The position numbers and the translations under genes are program-made. From positions 124,001-188,000 of the forward strand of contig NZ_FZOT01000004.1 of NCBI RefSeq assembly GCF_900188095.1: a DNA stretch of 64,000 bases, in the 5' to 3' direction. Position 1 is the first letter of the stretch. The number at the start of each line of letters is the position of its first letter. Below are positions 44,550 through 53,404 of this stretch, piece by piece. This stretch comes from Noviherbaspirillum humi. Its GTDB lineage: Bacteria > Pseudomonadota > Gammaproteobacteria > Burkholderiales > Burkholderiaceae_D. The notes beneath the pieces are model-generated. The model worked only from the letters and a program-made list of their open reading frames with translations. It was not told the origin of the DNA and did not search any database.

Positions 44550-44586
44550 CTCAGGAATGCGAATTGCCGCAATGCGCATTCCTGAG
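44550..44586. repeat. Perfect 12-bp inverted repeat in the lldP leader
   Basis: CTCAGGAATGCG and its exact complement CGCATTCCTGAG flank a 13-base centre. It lies 77-113 bases upstream of lldP, downstream of the proposed promoter, and would form a hairpin in the lldP leader RNA. No T run follows, so it is not an obvious terminator. Confidence 0.65.
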
Positions 44587-44631
44587 CATCCGACGATGCT
44601 CCGGTCCGCCGTTATCAATAGCAGGCGAGGG

Positions 44632-44659
44632 TGTATATCGTCATGCGATTGCACAACAA
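44632..44659 (-). promoter_or_regulatory. Candidate sigma-70 promoter of lldP
   Basis: On the minus strand TTGTTG (44659-44654), 16 bases and TATACA (44637-44632) lie upstream of lldP. The -35 falls inside the palindrome at 44648-44668, so a bound repressor would block it. Confidence 0.4.
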
Positions 44660-44668
44660 ATGTGCAAT
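44648..44668. promoter_or_regulatory. Operator-like palindrome upstream of lldP
   Basis: ATTGCACA and TGTGCAAT form a perfect 8-bp inverted repeat around 5 bases, the size of a GntR- or LacI-type operator. It overlaps the proposed -35 of lldP. No GntR gene is in this window; the nearby lysR-type product could also bind here. Confidence 0.5.
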
Positions 44669-44765
44669 GCAAGCCTTTTCATCATCGCTCCCTTGCTTCC
44701 CATAACAAACCATCCGTCTTCATGCCTCAACGGCTGTGGGCTATCGTGGTCGAAGCAGGGTGTCT

Positions 44766-45671
44766 TCAATCCTTGCGCCAGTAATGCGGATCGGCATAGG
44801 CGGAGCGCAGGAAGTCGATGAAGACCCGGATGCGCAGCGGCAGATGGCGGCGCTGGGCGAAGACGGCGTAGATGTCGTTGCCCGGGGCGGCGAAGTCGTC
44901 GAGCACGGTGATGAGGCGGCCGGCCTCGATGGCGGCGCCGACTTCCCACATCGAGCGCCAGGCCAGGCCCTTGCCGGCGAGCGCCCATTCATGCAGCACG
45001 GCGCCGTCGTTGCAGACCATGTTGCCCGAGATTTTCAGGGTGACGTTCTTGCCGTTCTGGCGGAAGGTCCAGCCGGGCTGGCTGCCGGCGCTGCTGATGG
45101 CCAGGCAATTGTGCTTGGCGAGATCGTCGAGCGAGGCCGGCGTGCCATGGCGCCTGAGGTAGTCCGGGGACGCCACCACTACCCGCTTGTTGGTCGCCAG
45201 CTTGACGCCGACGAGGCTGGAGTCGGTCAAACTGGCAATGCGGATGGCGACGTCGATGCCTTCGCCGATCAGGTCGACAATGCGGTCGTTCAGGTTGAGC
45301 GTGACCGACAGGTCGCGGTGCTCGGCGAGAAAGGAGGGAATCAGCGGCGCCACGTGCTGGCGGCCGAAGCCGGCAGGAGCGGATACCAGCAGATGGCCGC
45401 GGGCGCGGGCACTGCGTTCCGCCACCGCCGCTTCGGCGCTCTCTAGGTCGGCCAGGATGCGCTGGCAGTCTTCAAGAAACGTCAGGCCTTCGTCGGTGAG
45501 GGCGATGCGGCGCGTGCTCCGCTGCAGCAGCTTGATGCCCAGCCGTTCTTCCAGCGCGTCAAGGCGGCGGCCAATGACGGCGGGGGCAATGCCTTCGGCG
45601 CGGGCCGCGGCGGTGAGGCTGCTCTTGGCGGCGACATCGACGAAGGTGGAGATCTGCTTGAAATGGTCCAT
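44766..45671 (-). CDS. LysR-type transcriptional regulator
   Basis: This 301-residue regulator has an N-terminal winged HTH (MDHFKQISTFVDVAAKSSLT, with helix to about residue 60) and a LysR substrate domain. The ATG at 45671 is the family-typical start; a frame extending to 45713 would run into the promoter region. It is divergent from the haloacid dehalogenase gene, the classic layout for a LysR regulator and its target, with A/T-rich half-sites (ATCAAGTGAT near 45711) between them. It could also act on lldP downstream. Ligand unknown. Confidence 0.92.
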   Translation of the reverse strand: MDHFKQISTFVDVAAKSSLTAAARAEGIAPAVIGRRLDALEERLGIKLLQRSTRRIALTDEGLTFLEDCQRILADLESAEAAVAERSARARGHLLVSAPAGFGRQHVAPLIPSFLAEHRDLSVTLNLNDRIVDLIGEGIDVAIRIASLTDSSLVGVKLATNKRVVVASPDYLRRHGTPASLDDLAKHNCLAISSAGSQPGWTFRQNGKNVTLKISGNMVCNDGAVLHEWALAGKGLAWRSMWEVGAAIEAGRLITVLDDFAAPGNDIYAVFAQRRHLPLRIRVFIDFLRSAYADPHYWRKD

Positions 45672-45729
45672 GCCGGAAACATAGAGGATTTGTGACTTAA
45701 TCGCAATAATCAAGTGATCAAAGCAGCGC

Positions 45730-45757
45730 TTAATGACGATTCGGTTTTGAATATACT
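45730..45757 (+). promoter_or_regulatory. Candidate promoter of the dehalogenase gene
   Basis: TTAATG (45730-45735), 16 bases and TATACT (45752-45757) precede the ATG at 45795 by 37 bases. The -35 is weak, as expected for a LysR-activated promoter. Confidence 0.38.
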
Positions 45758-45794
45758 TTCTGCATCATCCATTCGAGGCATTGCCACGTCCGTC

Positions 45795-46475
45795 ATGACC
45801 CTGCAAGCCATCATCTTCGACGCCTACGGCACGCTGTTCGACGTCTACGCCATCGGCGCGCTGGCGGAAAAGCTTTTCCCCGGCAAAGGCGCGGCGTTGA
45901 GCGAGCTGTGGCGCGACAAGCAGATCGAGTACACCCGGCTGCGCACCTTGTGCAGCACCTACAAGCCGTTCTGGGAAGTGACGCAGGATGCGCTGGTGTT
46001 CAGCTGCCGCAAGTTGGGACTGGACATGGGACTGGAAGCGCAGAGCCAGCTGATGGGCGAGTACGCTAGGCTTCAGGCCTTTCCCGAGAACCTGGCCGTG
46101 CTGCAGCAGCTCAAGCAGGACGGGTTCAAGCTCGCGATCCTGTCCAACGGCAACCCGCAGATGCTGGAGGCGGCGGTGCAGGCCGCCGGCATGCAGGGCC
46201 TCTTCAGCCATGTGCTGTCGGTGGATGCAGTGAAGAAATACAAGACGGCGCCCGAGGCTTATCAGCTCGGCCCGGACGTCTTCGGTCTGTCGGCGAAGCA
46301 CATCCTTTTTGTCTCCAGCAATTGCTGGGATGTGTGCGGCGCCTCCTGGTTCGGTTACACCACTTTCTGGGTCAACCGCGCCGGTGCGCCGCTGGAGGAA
46401 CTCGGCGTACTGCCGGATGCCAGCGGCCGCGACATGAACGACCTGCTCAGCCACGTCAGACAACTCAAGACATAA
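45795..46475 (+). CDS. Haloacid dehalogenase, type II (HAD superfamily)
   Basis: This 226-residue HAD-fold hydrolase has the nucleophile Asp in IIFDAYGTLFDV (about residues 6-17), the LSNGNPQML motif II, the Lys of KYKTAPEAYQLG (motif III) and VSSNCWDVCGA. This matches 2-haloacid dehalogenases (type II), which hydrolyse 2-haloalkanoic acids to 2-hydroxy acids. The chosen ATG gives the family start; upstream codons overlap the promoter. A 15-base gap separates it from the TSUP transporter, so the two are likely one operon under the LysR regulator. Confidence 0.9.
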   Translation: MTLQAIIFDAYGTLFDVYAIGALAEKLFPGKGAALSELWRDKQIEYTRLRTLCSTYKPFWEVTQDALVFSCRKLGLDMGLEAQSQLMGEYARLQAFPENLAVLQQLKQDGFKLAILSNGNPQMLEAAVQAAGMQGLFSHVLSVDAVKKYKTAPEAYQLGPDVFGLSAKHILFVSSNCWDVCGASWFGYTTFWVNRAGAPLEELGVLPDASGRDMNDLLSHVRQLKT

Positions 46476-46490
46476 GAAAGCGATCCAAGC

Positions 46491-47252
46491 ATGGAAATCT
46501 GGCAAATTCTTCTGGTCGGCGTGGCCGCCTTCTGCGCCGGGGCGATGAACTCGGTTGCGGGCGGCGGCACCTTCTTTTCCTTTCCCGCGCTGCTCAGCGT
46601 AGGCGTGCCGCCGGTCATCGCCAATGCCAGCAATTCAGTGGCGCTGTGGCCGGCCAGCATTTCGGGTGCCTGGGCTTACCGAACCGAGCTGGCGCGCTAC
46701 CGGCGCTATCTGGTGCCGATGGGCATTGCTTCCTTCGCCGGCGGCGTGGCCGGCGGGCTGATCCTGCTCTCCACCAAGGACGCCACTTTTTCCAAGCTGA
46801 TCCCGTGGCTGCTGCTTTTCGCGACGCTGCTGTTCGCGTTCTCAGGCAGGATCTCGGCCTTTCTTCGCAACGGCAAGCATGAAGCCAAGCCCGGAAACAG
46901 TCCGGCGTCGTTGCTGGGGCAGATCGTGGTGTCGATTTACGGCGGCTTCTTCGGCGCCGGCATGGGCATCCTGATGCTCGCCAGCCTGGCGATGGCCGGC
47001 CATGACGACGTGCACGAGATCAACGCCATCAAGAACCTGCTCTCGGCCATCATCTACAGCGTCACCGTCATCACTTTCGTCATCGCCGGCGCGGTCGACT
47101 GGCCGTATACCGTCGTCATGCTGATCACCGCCACCCTGGGCGGCTACTGGGGCGCGACGGTGGCGCGAAAGATTCCGGCGGTGTGGCTGCGGCGCTTCAT
47201 CATCGCCGTCGGCTTCCTGCTGACGATCTTCTATTTTTACAAGACGCTCTAA
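46491..47252 (+). CDS. TSUP (TauE/SafE) family membrane transporter
   Basis: This 253-residue membrane protein has about seven to eight hydrophobic segments with the TSUP pattern: FCAGAMNSVAGGGTFFSFPA (about residues 15-34) and a second copy, GGFFGAGMGILMLASLAMAG. Family members export organosulfonates, sulfite or sulfoacetate, or take up related anions. Next to a haloacid dehalogenase it may move the halo- or hydroxy-acid, an inference from the operon only. Confidence 0.9.
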   Translation: MEIWQILLVGVAAFCAGAMNSVAGGGTFFSFPALLSVGVPPVIANASNSVALWPASISGAWAYRTELARYRRYLVPMGIASFAGGVAGGLILLSTKDATFSKLIPWLLLFATLLFAFSGRISAFLRNGKHEAKPGNSPASLLGQIVVSIYGGFFGAGMGILMLASLAMAGHDDVHEINAIKNLLSAIIYSVTVITFVIAGAVDWPYTVVMLITATLGGYWGATVARKIPAVWLRRFIIAVGFLLTIFYFYKTL

Positions 47253-47348
47253 AGGCGCGGCGCCACGCCGGCTGCCTGAGCGAAGCCATTGCGCCGGCAA
47301 AAAAGCGAACGACGAAGGCGCCAGCCGAAGCGGCCGAGTTCTTGCGAA

Positions 47349-47756
47349 TCAGGCCAGATCGTTCAAGCGCGTGAGCAGATTGACCTCGGGATCAAGCGTA
47401 CTCGCGGCCCGGGCCAGTTCCGCCGCCGACATGGCCAGCTGCGCATCGATCAGGCGCTGTGCCAGCTTGTGGTCCGGCAGGACGGTGCCGTAGAAGCTGA
47501 CCTGGTCGCCTTGCTGGATCAGCAGCGTGGGGAAATTTTCGACGTCGAAGTCCCCCACCACGTCCGCCTCGTCCTCGATGTCGATCCAGACGAAATGCCT
47601 GCCGGGATGCTGCGCCGCCAAGGCATCGAAGCCGGTGCGGTAAGCGCGGCAGGTGTCGCACCAGGCCGCGCACAGGCAGGCAACCACCCAATCGCCTTGC
47701 GTCAGCCATTCGCTGAGTTGGTGACGGGAAGCCGGAGTAAGGGTCATGCTGGACAT
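47349..47756 (-). CDS. Thioredoxin-fold protein with WCDTC motif
   Basis: This 135-residue protein has a thioredoxin fold with the redox motif WCDTC (about residues 30-34) after VVACLCAAWCD, and the cis-Pro motif NFPTLLI (about residues 74-80). No signal peptide is seen, so it is cytoplasmic. Start MSSMTLTPASRHQ at 47756 is chosen; the frame upstream would run across the inverted repeat at 47840-47875. A partner is not evident. tsaB is divergent from it. Confidence 0.85.
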   Translation of the reverse strand: MSSMTLTPASRHQLSEWLTQGDWVVACLCAAWCDTCRAYRTGFDALAAQHPGRHFVWIDIEDEADVVGDFDVENFPTLLIQQGDQVSFYGTVLPDHKLAQRLIDAQLAMSAAELARAASTLDPEVNLLTRLNDLA

Positions 47757-47839
47757 GGCGGGCAGTGAAAGCGGGAAAGACCGGCGTTCATTGTAAAGGA
47801 TGCCCGGGCGCCTTGCCGAGCCGGTGCGGGCAGGAAATG

Positions 47840-47875
47840 CGCAGGCATACCGCGCCGGAGTGCGGTATGCCTGCG
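47840..47875. repeat. Perfect 14-bp inverted repeat between trx-like gene and tsaB
   Basis: CGCAGGCATACCGC and its exact complement flank an 8-base centre (GCCGGAGT). It lies in the 142-base divergent gap and no T run follows on either strand, so it is not a typical terminator. It could be an operator, an RNA hairpin or a dispersed repeat unit. Confidence 0.7.
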
Positions 47876-47898
47876 GATGGAACGGTAAAATAGCATCC

Positions 47899-48588
47899 AT
47901 GCCTATCCTACTTGCCATCGAAACGTCCACCGAAGAAGCCTCCGTCGCCCTGCTGCATGACGGCAGATTGACCAGCCGTCAAACCAGCGGCGTGCAGACG
48001 CATTCCCAAACCGTGCTGCCGATGGCGCAGCAACTGCTGGCCGAGAGCGGTCTGGCATTGTCGCGCTGCGATGCCATCGCCTTCGGCGCCGGACCCGGTT
48101 CATTCACCGGCGTGCGTACCGCCTGCGGCGTGGCGCAAGGCCTCGCCTTCGGCGCCGACCTGCCGGTGGTCCCGGTGGTGACCTTGCTGGCCATGGCCCA
48201 GGCCTGCCGTGAACAGACCGGCGCCGACGATGTGCTGGCGGTGCTCGACGCCCGCATGGAAGAAGTCTACTGGGCGCAGTACCGTTTCGACGGCACCTGG
48301 CAAGTCGTGACGGAACCGGCACTGACTGCTGCCTCGGCGGTGCGGGCACAGGGCGCTCCAACGGCTTGCGGCAACGGCTTGAACGCCTATGCCGCTGCCT
48401 TCGGCGACGCCGGCTTCAATGCCGGAGCCCGGCCGGACATCATGCCGCATGCGGCGTCGGTGGCCATGCTGGCTGCAATCGATTTCGCCGCCGGCCGGAT
48501 CGTCACCGCGGCCGAGGCCCAGCCGCTCTACCTGCGCAACAAGGTCGCCCTCACCACCGAGGAAAGAATGGCGAAGGTGGCATCGTGA
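47899..48588 (+). CDS. tsaB: tRNA threonylcarbamoyladenosine biosynthesis protein TsaB
   Basis: This 229-residue protein is the ASKHA-fold partner of TsaD in making t6A37 of ANN-decoding tRNAs. It starts MPILLAIETSTEEASVALLH, with HSQTVLPMAQQLL and the conserved GPGSFTGVRTACGVAQGLAF (about residues 66-85). The family start is at 47899; no SD is visible and TAAAAT lies 7 bases upstream, so it may be leaderless. The stop overlaps the rimI GTG start. Confidence 0.94.
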   Translation: MPILLAIETSTEEASVALLHDGRLTSRQTSGVQTHSQTVLPMAQQLLAESGLALSRCDAIAFGAGPGSFTGVRTACGVAQGLAFGADLPVVPVVTLLAMAQACREQTGADDVLAVLDARMEEVYWAQYRFDGTWQVVTEPALTAASAVRAQGAPTACGNGLNAYAAAFGDAGFNAGARPDIMPHAASVAMLAAIDFAAGRIVTAAEAQPLYLRNKVALTTEERMAKVAS

Positions 48589-49070
48589 GCGCGGCGCCGC
48601 AGTCCGAATTCCGTCCCGATGACGTGTACATCTTCGATCGCATGCAGGTGGACGACATCGACGAAGTGATGCGGATCGAACTCGCCGCTTATCCCCATCC
48701 GTGGACCAAGGGCAATTTCCTCGATTCGCTCTATTCCGGTTACGAAGCCTGGGTGCTGCGCCATGGAACGACGCGGCTGGCCGGATATTTCCTGGTCATG
48801 CTGGCGGTGGACGAGGTCCACCTGCTCAACATCACCGTGCGCCCCGAACTGCAGGGCAGGGGACTGGGCAAGCTCCAGCTCGACCGGGTGGCGGCGCTGG
48901 CGCGGGAGCGGGGCATGGGGTCGGTGCTGCTGGAAGTGCGGCCGTCGAACCTGCGCGCGCTGGCGGTATACGAGCGCTACGGCTTTTCCCGTATCGGTTT
49001 GCGCAAGGGATATTACCCGGCGGCGGGCAACCGCCGCGAGGATGCGATCGTGATGAGGCTGCCCTTATGA
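48585..49070 (+). CDS. rimI: Ribosomal-protein S18 alanine N-acetyltransferase RimI
   Basis: This 161-residue GNAT enzyme acetylates the N-terminus of ribosomal protein S18. It has LNITVRPELQGRGLGKLQLD (acetyl-CoA loop, about residues 79-98) and EVRPSNLRALAVYERYGF (about 113-130). Translation starts at GTG 48585, overlapping the tsaB stop (GTGA). tsaB-rimI pairing is common. It overlaps the uracil-DNA glycosylase gene by 4 bases. Confidence 0.93.
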   Translation: MSAAPQSEFRPDDVYIFDRMQVDDIDEVMRIELAAYPHPWTKGNFLDSLYSGYEAWVLRHGTTRLAGYFLVMLAVDEVHLLNITVRPELQGRGLGKLQLDRVAALARERGMGSVLLEVRPSNLRALAVYERYGFSRIGLRKGYYPAAGNRREDAIVMRLPL

Positions 49071-49843
49071 CATCTTCCCAGGACAGGCGCGCCCGGCTGG
49101 CGGCGGAAATGGGCCTCGGCCCCCTCTGGACGCGGCGCGACGACGTCAGCTTCCCCGGTGCGGGGGAGCCGGCGCCCGCGGCAGAACAATCCGCGCGGGC
49201 AACCGGTGAATTGCCAGGCATCGCGCTGGAAGCGCCGCCAAGCGCCGCGCCGGAGCAGGAAATCATGCGCATGGATTGGCCTCAGCTGGAGGAAGCGGTG
49301 GCCGGCTGCGTGCGCTGCGACTTGTGCCGAAGCCGTACCCGGACGGTGTTCGGCGTCGGCGACATCCACGCCAAGTGGCTCTTCGTCGGCGAAGGACCGG
49401 GCCGCAACGAGGATCAGCGCGGCGAGCCTTTCGTCGGACAGGCCGGCAAGCTGCTCGACAACATGCTGCTGGCGATGGATCTGCGCCGCGGCGAGAATGC
49501 CTACATCGCCAATATCGTCAAATGCCGGCCCACAGATGCCAATGGACGCGACCGGCCGCCCGACGCGGCCGAGACGGCCGCCTGCCTGCCCTACCTCGAG
49601 CGGCAGATTGAGCTGATCAAGCCATCGGTCATCGTTGCCCTCGGCAAGACTGCGGCGCTGGCGCTGCTGCAGCTCGGCGCCGACACGCCGGTTTCCAAGC
49701 TGCGCGGCAGCGTGCACCGCTATCGCGACCTGCCTCTGGTCGTGACTTACCATCCCGCCTATCTGCTCAGGAACATGGCGGACAAGAAAAAGGTCTGGGC
49801 CGACCTCTGCCTCGCCATGTCGACCTATGCCAGCCGCGAATAG
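49067..49843 (+). CDS. Uracil-DNA glycosylase family 4 (Fe-S)
   Basis: This 258-residue family 4 uracil-DNA glycosylase removes uracil from DNA. It has CVRCDLC at the N-terminal part and NIVKCRPTDANG plus the Cys of ETAACLPY as 4Fe-4S ligands. Active-site motifs are GEGPGRNEDQRGEPFVGQAG and the C-terminal TYHPAYLLRN. The first 70 residues are an unconserved Ala/Pro/Glu-rich linker. The start at 49067 overlaps the rimI stop; the frame upstream lies inside rimI. Confidence 0.92.
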   Translation: MTSSQDRRARLAAEMGLGPLWTRRDDVSFPGAGEPAPAAEQSARATGELPGIALEAPPSAAPEQEIMRMDWPQLEEAVAGCVRCDLCRSRTRTVFGVGDIHAKWLFVGEGPGRNEDQRGEPFVGQAGKLLDNMLLAMDLRRGENAYIANIVKCRPTDANGRDRPPDAAETAACLPYLERQIELIKPSVIVALGKTAALALLQLGADTPVSKLRGSVHRYRDLPLVVTYHPAYLLRNMADKKKVWADLCLAMSTYASRE

Positions 49844-50801
49844 CGAAAGCTTCCAGAGCCGGTTCCACCGCCGCTGGGGCCGCTTGCGCCATGCCGATGT
49901 GCGTGCCCTGGCCTGGCTGCTGGATTCGCCCGGCTTGCTCGACGCCGATGCGGTTGCGTGGCAGGGCCGGGTGGCCACCCTCGGGGAGGTGGATGATGCT
50001 GCCGCCGCCTGGCTGGCACAGCTCGACCAGGCGCCCGAGGCGCTTGAGGCGTGGCTGGACGTGCAGCGCTTCACCCGCCTCGGCCGTTACGCCGAAAAGC
50101 TGATGGCGTTCTACTTTCGCCATCGCGGCGTGCTGGTGGCGCACGGAACGCAGGTGCGCACCGAAACCGGCGCCACCATCGGCGAACTCGATTTCCTCAT
50201 CCGCGATGCCGGCGGGCGCTTGCTGCACTGGGAATTCGCCACCAAGCTCTACCTGCTGCAGGACGAGGGGAATGCCGTCCATGCCGACAGCTTCGTCGGC
50301 CCCAACCTCGCCGACAGCCTTGGCGCCAAGATGCGCAAGATCATGGAGCGGCAGCTCGCGCTGGCCCGCCATCCTTCCGCTCAGCCTTATCTGCCCGGCA
50401 GTGTGGAAGCCTCGCAGGCGCTGGTGAAGGGGTGGCTGTTCTACCGGCACCGAACGCCGCCGCCCGGTAATCTCGGCATTTCGCCGCCGCACTGTCGCGG
50501 CTTCTGGTGCGAAGCGGCTGAACTGGAAGCAGATGGGCAAGCGCGCTACCTGATGCTGCCGCGCCTGCGCTGGCTGGCGCCGGCCCGGGCGACGCCGGAG
50601 GCCTGCATGGGAATTCAAGCCCTGCAAGAGGCGCTGCGAGCGCATTTCGAGACGATGCACACCCCCGTGCTGGTGGCGAAGATGGGCGAAGGCGATGACC
50701 CTGAAAACGCGCTGCTGGAAGTTGACCGCGGCTTCATCGTCCCCGATGGCTGGCGCGACCAGGCGGGCGAACGCGTCAGCCGCATGATCGCGGCAGGGTA
50801 A
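49827..50801 (+). CDS. DUF1853 family protein
   Basis: This 324-residue protein matches DUF1853, a family with no assigned function. A nuclease-like pattern is visible in the middle: EKLMAFYFRHRG followed by IGELDFLIRDAGGRLLHWEFATKLYL (about residues 90-150), where E-x-D then W-E-x-x-x-K resembles PD-(D/E)XK endonucleases; this is my inference. It overlaps the glycosylase gene by 17 bases, so it may be repair-linked. Confidence 0.85.
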   Translation: MPAANSESFQSRFHRRWGRLRHADVRALAWLLDSPGLLDADAVAWQGRVATLGEVDDAAAAWLAQLDQAPEALEAWLDVQRFTRLGRYAEKLMAFYFRHRGVLVAHGTQVRTETGATIGELDFLIRDAGGRLLHWEFATKLYLLQDEGNAVHADSFVGPNLADSLGAKMRKIMERQLALARHPSAQPYLPGSVEASQALVKGWLFYRHRTPPPGNLGISPPHCRGFWCEAAELEADGQARYLMLPRLRWLAPARATPEACMGIQALQEALRAHFETMHTPVLVAKMGEGDDPENALLEVDRGFIVPDGWRDQAGERVSRMIAAG

Positions 50802-50822
50802 GGATTAAGCGCTTGTGTTGAA

Positions 50823-52091
50823 TCAGTGCTTGTGTTCGCCGATCAGCGCGAGCGAATCATGCTGGCGCTGATTGTAGGCATGGCGCTTCATCGCCAGCAG
50901 CATGGTGCCTGAAACGAACATGCCAAACAGGATGATGACGATATTAATGTCCAGATTGAGCTTGACCATGAGCGCATACAGCACCAGCATGGTGAGCACC
51001 GACAGGTTCTCGTTGAAGTTCTGCACCGCGATCGAATGGCCGGCGCTCATCAGCACATGGCCGCGGTGCTGCAGCAGCGCATTCATCGGCACCACGAAAT
51101 AGCCGGACAGCGCGCCCACCAGCACCAGCAGCGCGTAAGCCAGCCAGACGCTGTGCACCAGCGTCATCGTCATGACGATCAAACCCATGCCAATGCCCAG
51201 CGGCATCACGCTGAGCGACTTCCGCAAGGGCACGAAGCGGGCGGCGCCCATGGCCCCCAGCGCCACGCCGATGGCGAACACGCCCTGCAGGATCGCTGCC
51301 TGGTCGAGCGGCATGCGCAGGGATTTCTCTGCCCATTTCAGCACGATGAACTGCAGCGTCGCGCCGGCGCCCCAGAACAGCGTCGTGACCGCAAGGGATA
51401 TCTGTCCCAGCTTGTCTTTCCAGAGCGTGCCGAAGCAACCGGAGAAATCGAGGATCAGCTTGATCGGGTTGCGTTCCTGGTGCGGATAGTGGGCCCCGGT
51501 GTCGGGAATCTTCAGGTTGAAAAGCGAGGCCACCACGTAGGTCCCCATGATCACCGAAAGCGCCGCCTCGCCGGCGGTATCGACGCCCAATTCGATAACC
51601 GGAAAATCGAAGTTGAGCAGCGTCATCGCCACCTTGGGATTGACGAGCGCGCCGCCCATGACCGTGCCGAGGATGATGGAGACCACCGTCAGCCCTTCGA
51701 TCCAGCCATTGGCGGCGACCAGCTTTTCCGGCGGCAGCAGCTCGGTCAGAATGCCGTACTTGGCCGGCGAGTAGGCCGCCGCGCCGAAACCCACCACCGC
51801 GTAAGCCAGCAGCGGATGCACGTTGAAGAACATCAGGCTGCAGCCGGCGATCTTGATCAGATTGGTGATCAGCATGACGCGCCCCTTGGGCAGCGCATCG
51901 GCAAAGGCGCCGACGAAGGCGGCCAGCAGCACGTAGGACAGCACGAAGAAAAGCTTGAGCAGCGGCGTCATCCACGCCGGGGCGTTCATCTGTGTCAGAA
52001 GCGCAATTGCTGCGATGAGCAAGGCATTGTCGGCGAGCGATGAAAAAAACTGCGCCGCCATGATGGTGTAAAACCCGCGATTCATCCGCAT
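50823..52091 (-). CDS. lplT: Lysophospholipid transporter LplT
   Basis: This 422-residue MFS protein flips lysophospholipids across the inner membrane for re-acylation. About twelve hydrophobic helices are present. The N-terminus NRGFYTIMAAQFFSSLADNA and PKYGILTELLPPEKLVAANG (about residues 109-128) are family-specific. The acyltransferase partner (aas) is not adjacent. It is divergent from alr across 151 bases. Confidence 0.92.
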   Translation of the reverse strand: MRMNRGFYTIMAAQFFSSLADNALLIAAIALLTQMNAPAWMTPLLKLFFVLSYVLLAAFVGAFADALPKGRVMLITNLIKIAGCSLMFFNVHPLLAYAVVGFGAAAYSPAKYGILTELLPPEKLVAANGWIEGLTVVSIILGTVMGGALVNPKVAMTLLNFDFPVIELGVDTAGEAALSVIMGTYVVASLFNLKIPDTGAHYPHQERNPIKLILDFSGCFGTLWKDKLGQISLAVTTLFWGAGATLQFIVLKWAEKSLRMPLDQAAILQGVFAIGVALGAMGAARFVPLRKSLSVMPLGIGMGLIVMTMTLVHSVWLAYALLVLVGALSGYFVVPMNALLQHRGHVLMSAGHSIAVQNFNENLSVLTMLVLYALMVKLNLDINIVIILFGMFVSGTMLLAMKRHAYNQRQHDSLALIGEHKH

Positions 52092-52242
52092 GTGGTTGAT
52101 AGCTTTGGAGCCTTGTATTGCCCAGCTTTATACCATGATTTGGTTATCCCTCAAGGCAAAACATGCTCTATGGAAGTGGCCTCCGGTAGAATGAAAGACC
52201 TCTTTGTTCGTGCTGCAATGCACATAAAACAATCGACAATCC

Positions 52243-53334
52243 ATGTCCCGACCGCTTTTCGCTGAAATCGATCTTTCCGCCATGCGCCATAACCTCGAGG
52301 TCGCGCGCGCTCATGCGCCGCGTTCTCGCACGTGGTGCGTGGTCAAGGCCAATGCCTATGGCCACAGCCTGGTCCGGGCTTTGCGGGCCTTCGATCAGTC
52401 GGACGGCTTGGCGCTGATCGAGCCGGAAGCGGCGCAGCAATTGCGCGAGCTTGGCTGGGTTAAGCCCATCCTGCTGCTCGAAGGCTGTTTCGACATGGAT
52501 GACGTCGTGCTGGCGCAAACCCGGAATATTCAGGTCGCGGTGCATTGCCGCGAACAGATCGAAATGATCGAGCGCAGTCCGCTCGCCGAGCCGCTCGACG
52601 TGCACCTCAAGATGAACAGCGGCATGAACCGGCTCGGTTTCGTGCCGGCGGAATACCGCCAGGCGCATGCTCGGTTGCAGGCTTGCGCCAAGGTGCGCAG
52701 CATCGCGCTGATGACGCATTTTGCCAATGCCGACGATCCTGCCAATCCCGGCATGCCGTTCGCGCACCAGCTGCGAAACTTCCTCGACGCCACCGATGGC
52801 CTGCCCGGCGCACGCAATCTTGCCAATTCAGCAGCGGATCTGCTGCATCCGCAGGCCTGCGCCGACTGGGTGCGGCCCGGCATCATGCTCTACGGCGGCA
52901 CGCCCGGCATGCACAGCGCCGAGTACTTCGGCCTGCGACCGGCGATGACGCTGCGCAGCCAAATCATCTCAGTGCAAACGGTGGCGCCGGGCGGCGCCGT
53001 CGGCTACGGCAGCCGCTTTGTGGCGAAGGAGACCATGCGCATCGGCGTGGTTGCCTGCGGCTATGCGGACGGCTATCCGCGCCACGCGCCGGATGGCACG
53101 CCGGTGCTGGTGAACGGTGCGCGCACCGGCATCGTCGGCCGGGTGTCGATGGACATGCTGATGGTCGACCTCACCCGCCTGCCGGATGCCGGCATGGGCA
53201 GCGAGGTGGTGCTGTGGGGCGACGGACTCCCGATCGATGAAGTGGCCGCTGCCGCCGGAACCATCGGCTATGAGCTGATGTGCGCGCTCGCGCCGCGCGT
53301 CCGGGTTGTGGAAACCGGAAACGCCCCCATTTAA
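52243..53334 (+). CDS. alr: Alanine racemase
   Basis: This 363-residue PLP enzyme makes D-alanine for peptidoglycan. The PLP Lys35 lies in VVKANAYGHSLVRA, the catalytic Tyr in AVGYGSRFVA, and the fold runs through MSMDMLMVDL-like C-terminal motifs. Length is normal. It precedes radA by 70 bases on the same strand and is divergent from lplT. Confidence 0.95.
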   Translation: MSRPLFAEIDLSAMRHNLEVARAHAPRSRTWCVVKANAYGHSLVRALRAFDQSDGLALIEPEAAQQLRELGWVKPILLLEGCFDMDDVVLAQTRNIQVAVHCREQIEMIERSPLAEPLDVHLKMNSGMNRLGFVPAEYRQAHARLQACAKVRSIALMTHFANADDPANPGMPFAHQLRNFLDATDGLPGARNLANSAADLLHPQACADWVRPGIMLYGGTPGMHSAEYFGLRPAMTLRSQIISVQTVAPGGAVGYGSRFVAKETMRIGVVACGYADGYPRHAPDGTPVLVNGARTGIVGRVSMDMLMVDLTRLPDAGMGSEVVLWGDGLPIDEVAAAAGTIGYELMCALAPRVRVVETGNAPI

Positions 53335-53404
53335 CAAGCTTGCCGCCGGCGGATCGATGGCTGCCGGCGTTTCCCTTCCTGCTCTTTCTCGTCAGCGCGT
53401 ACCC

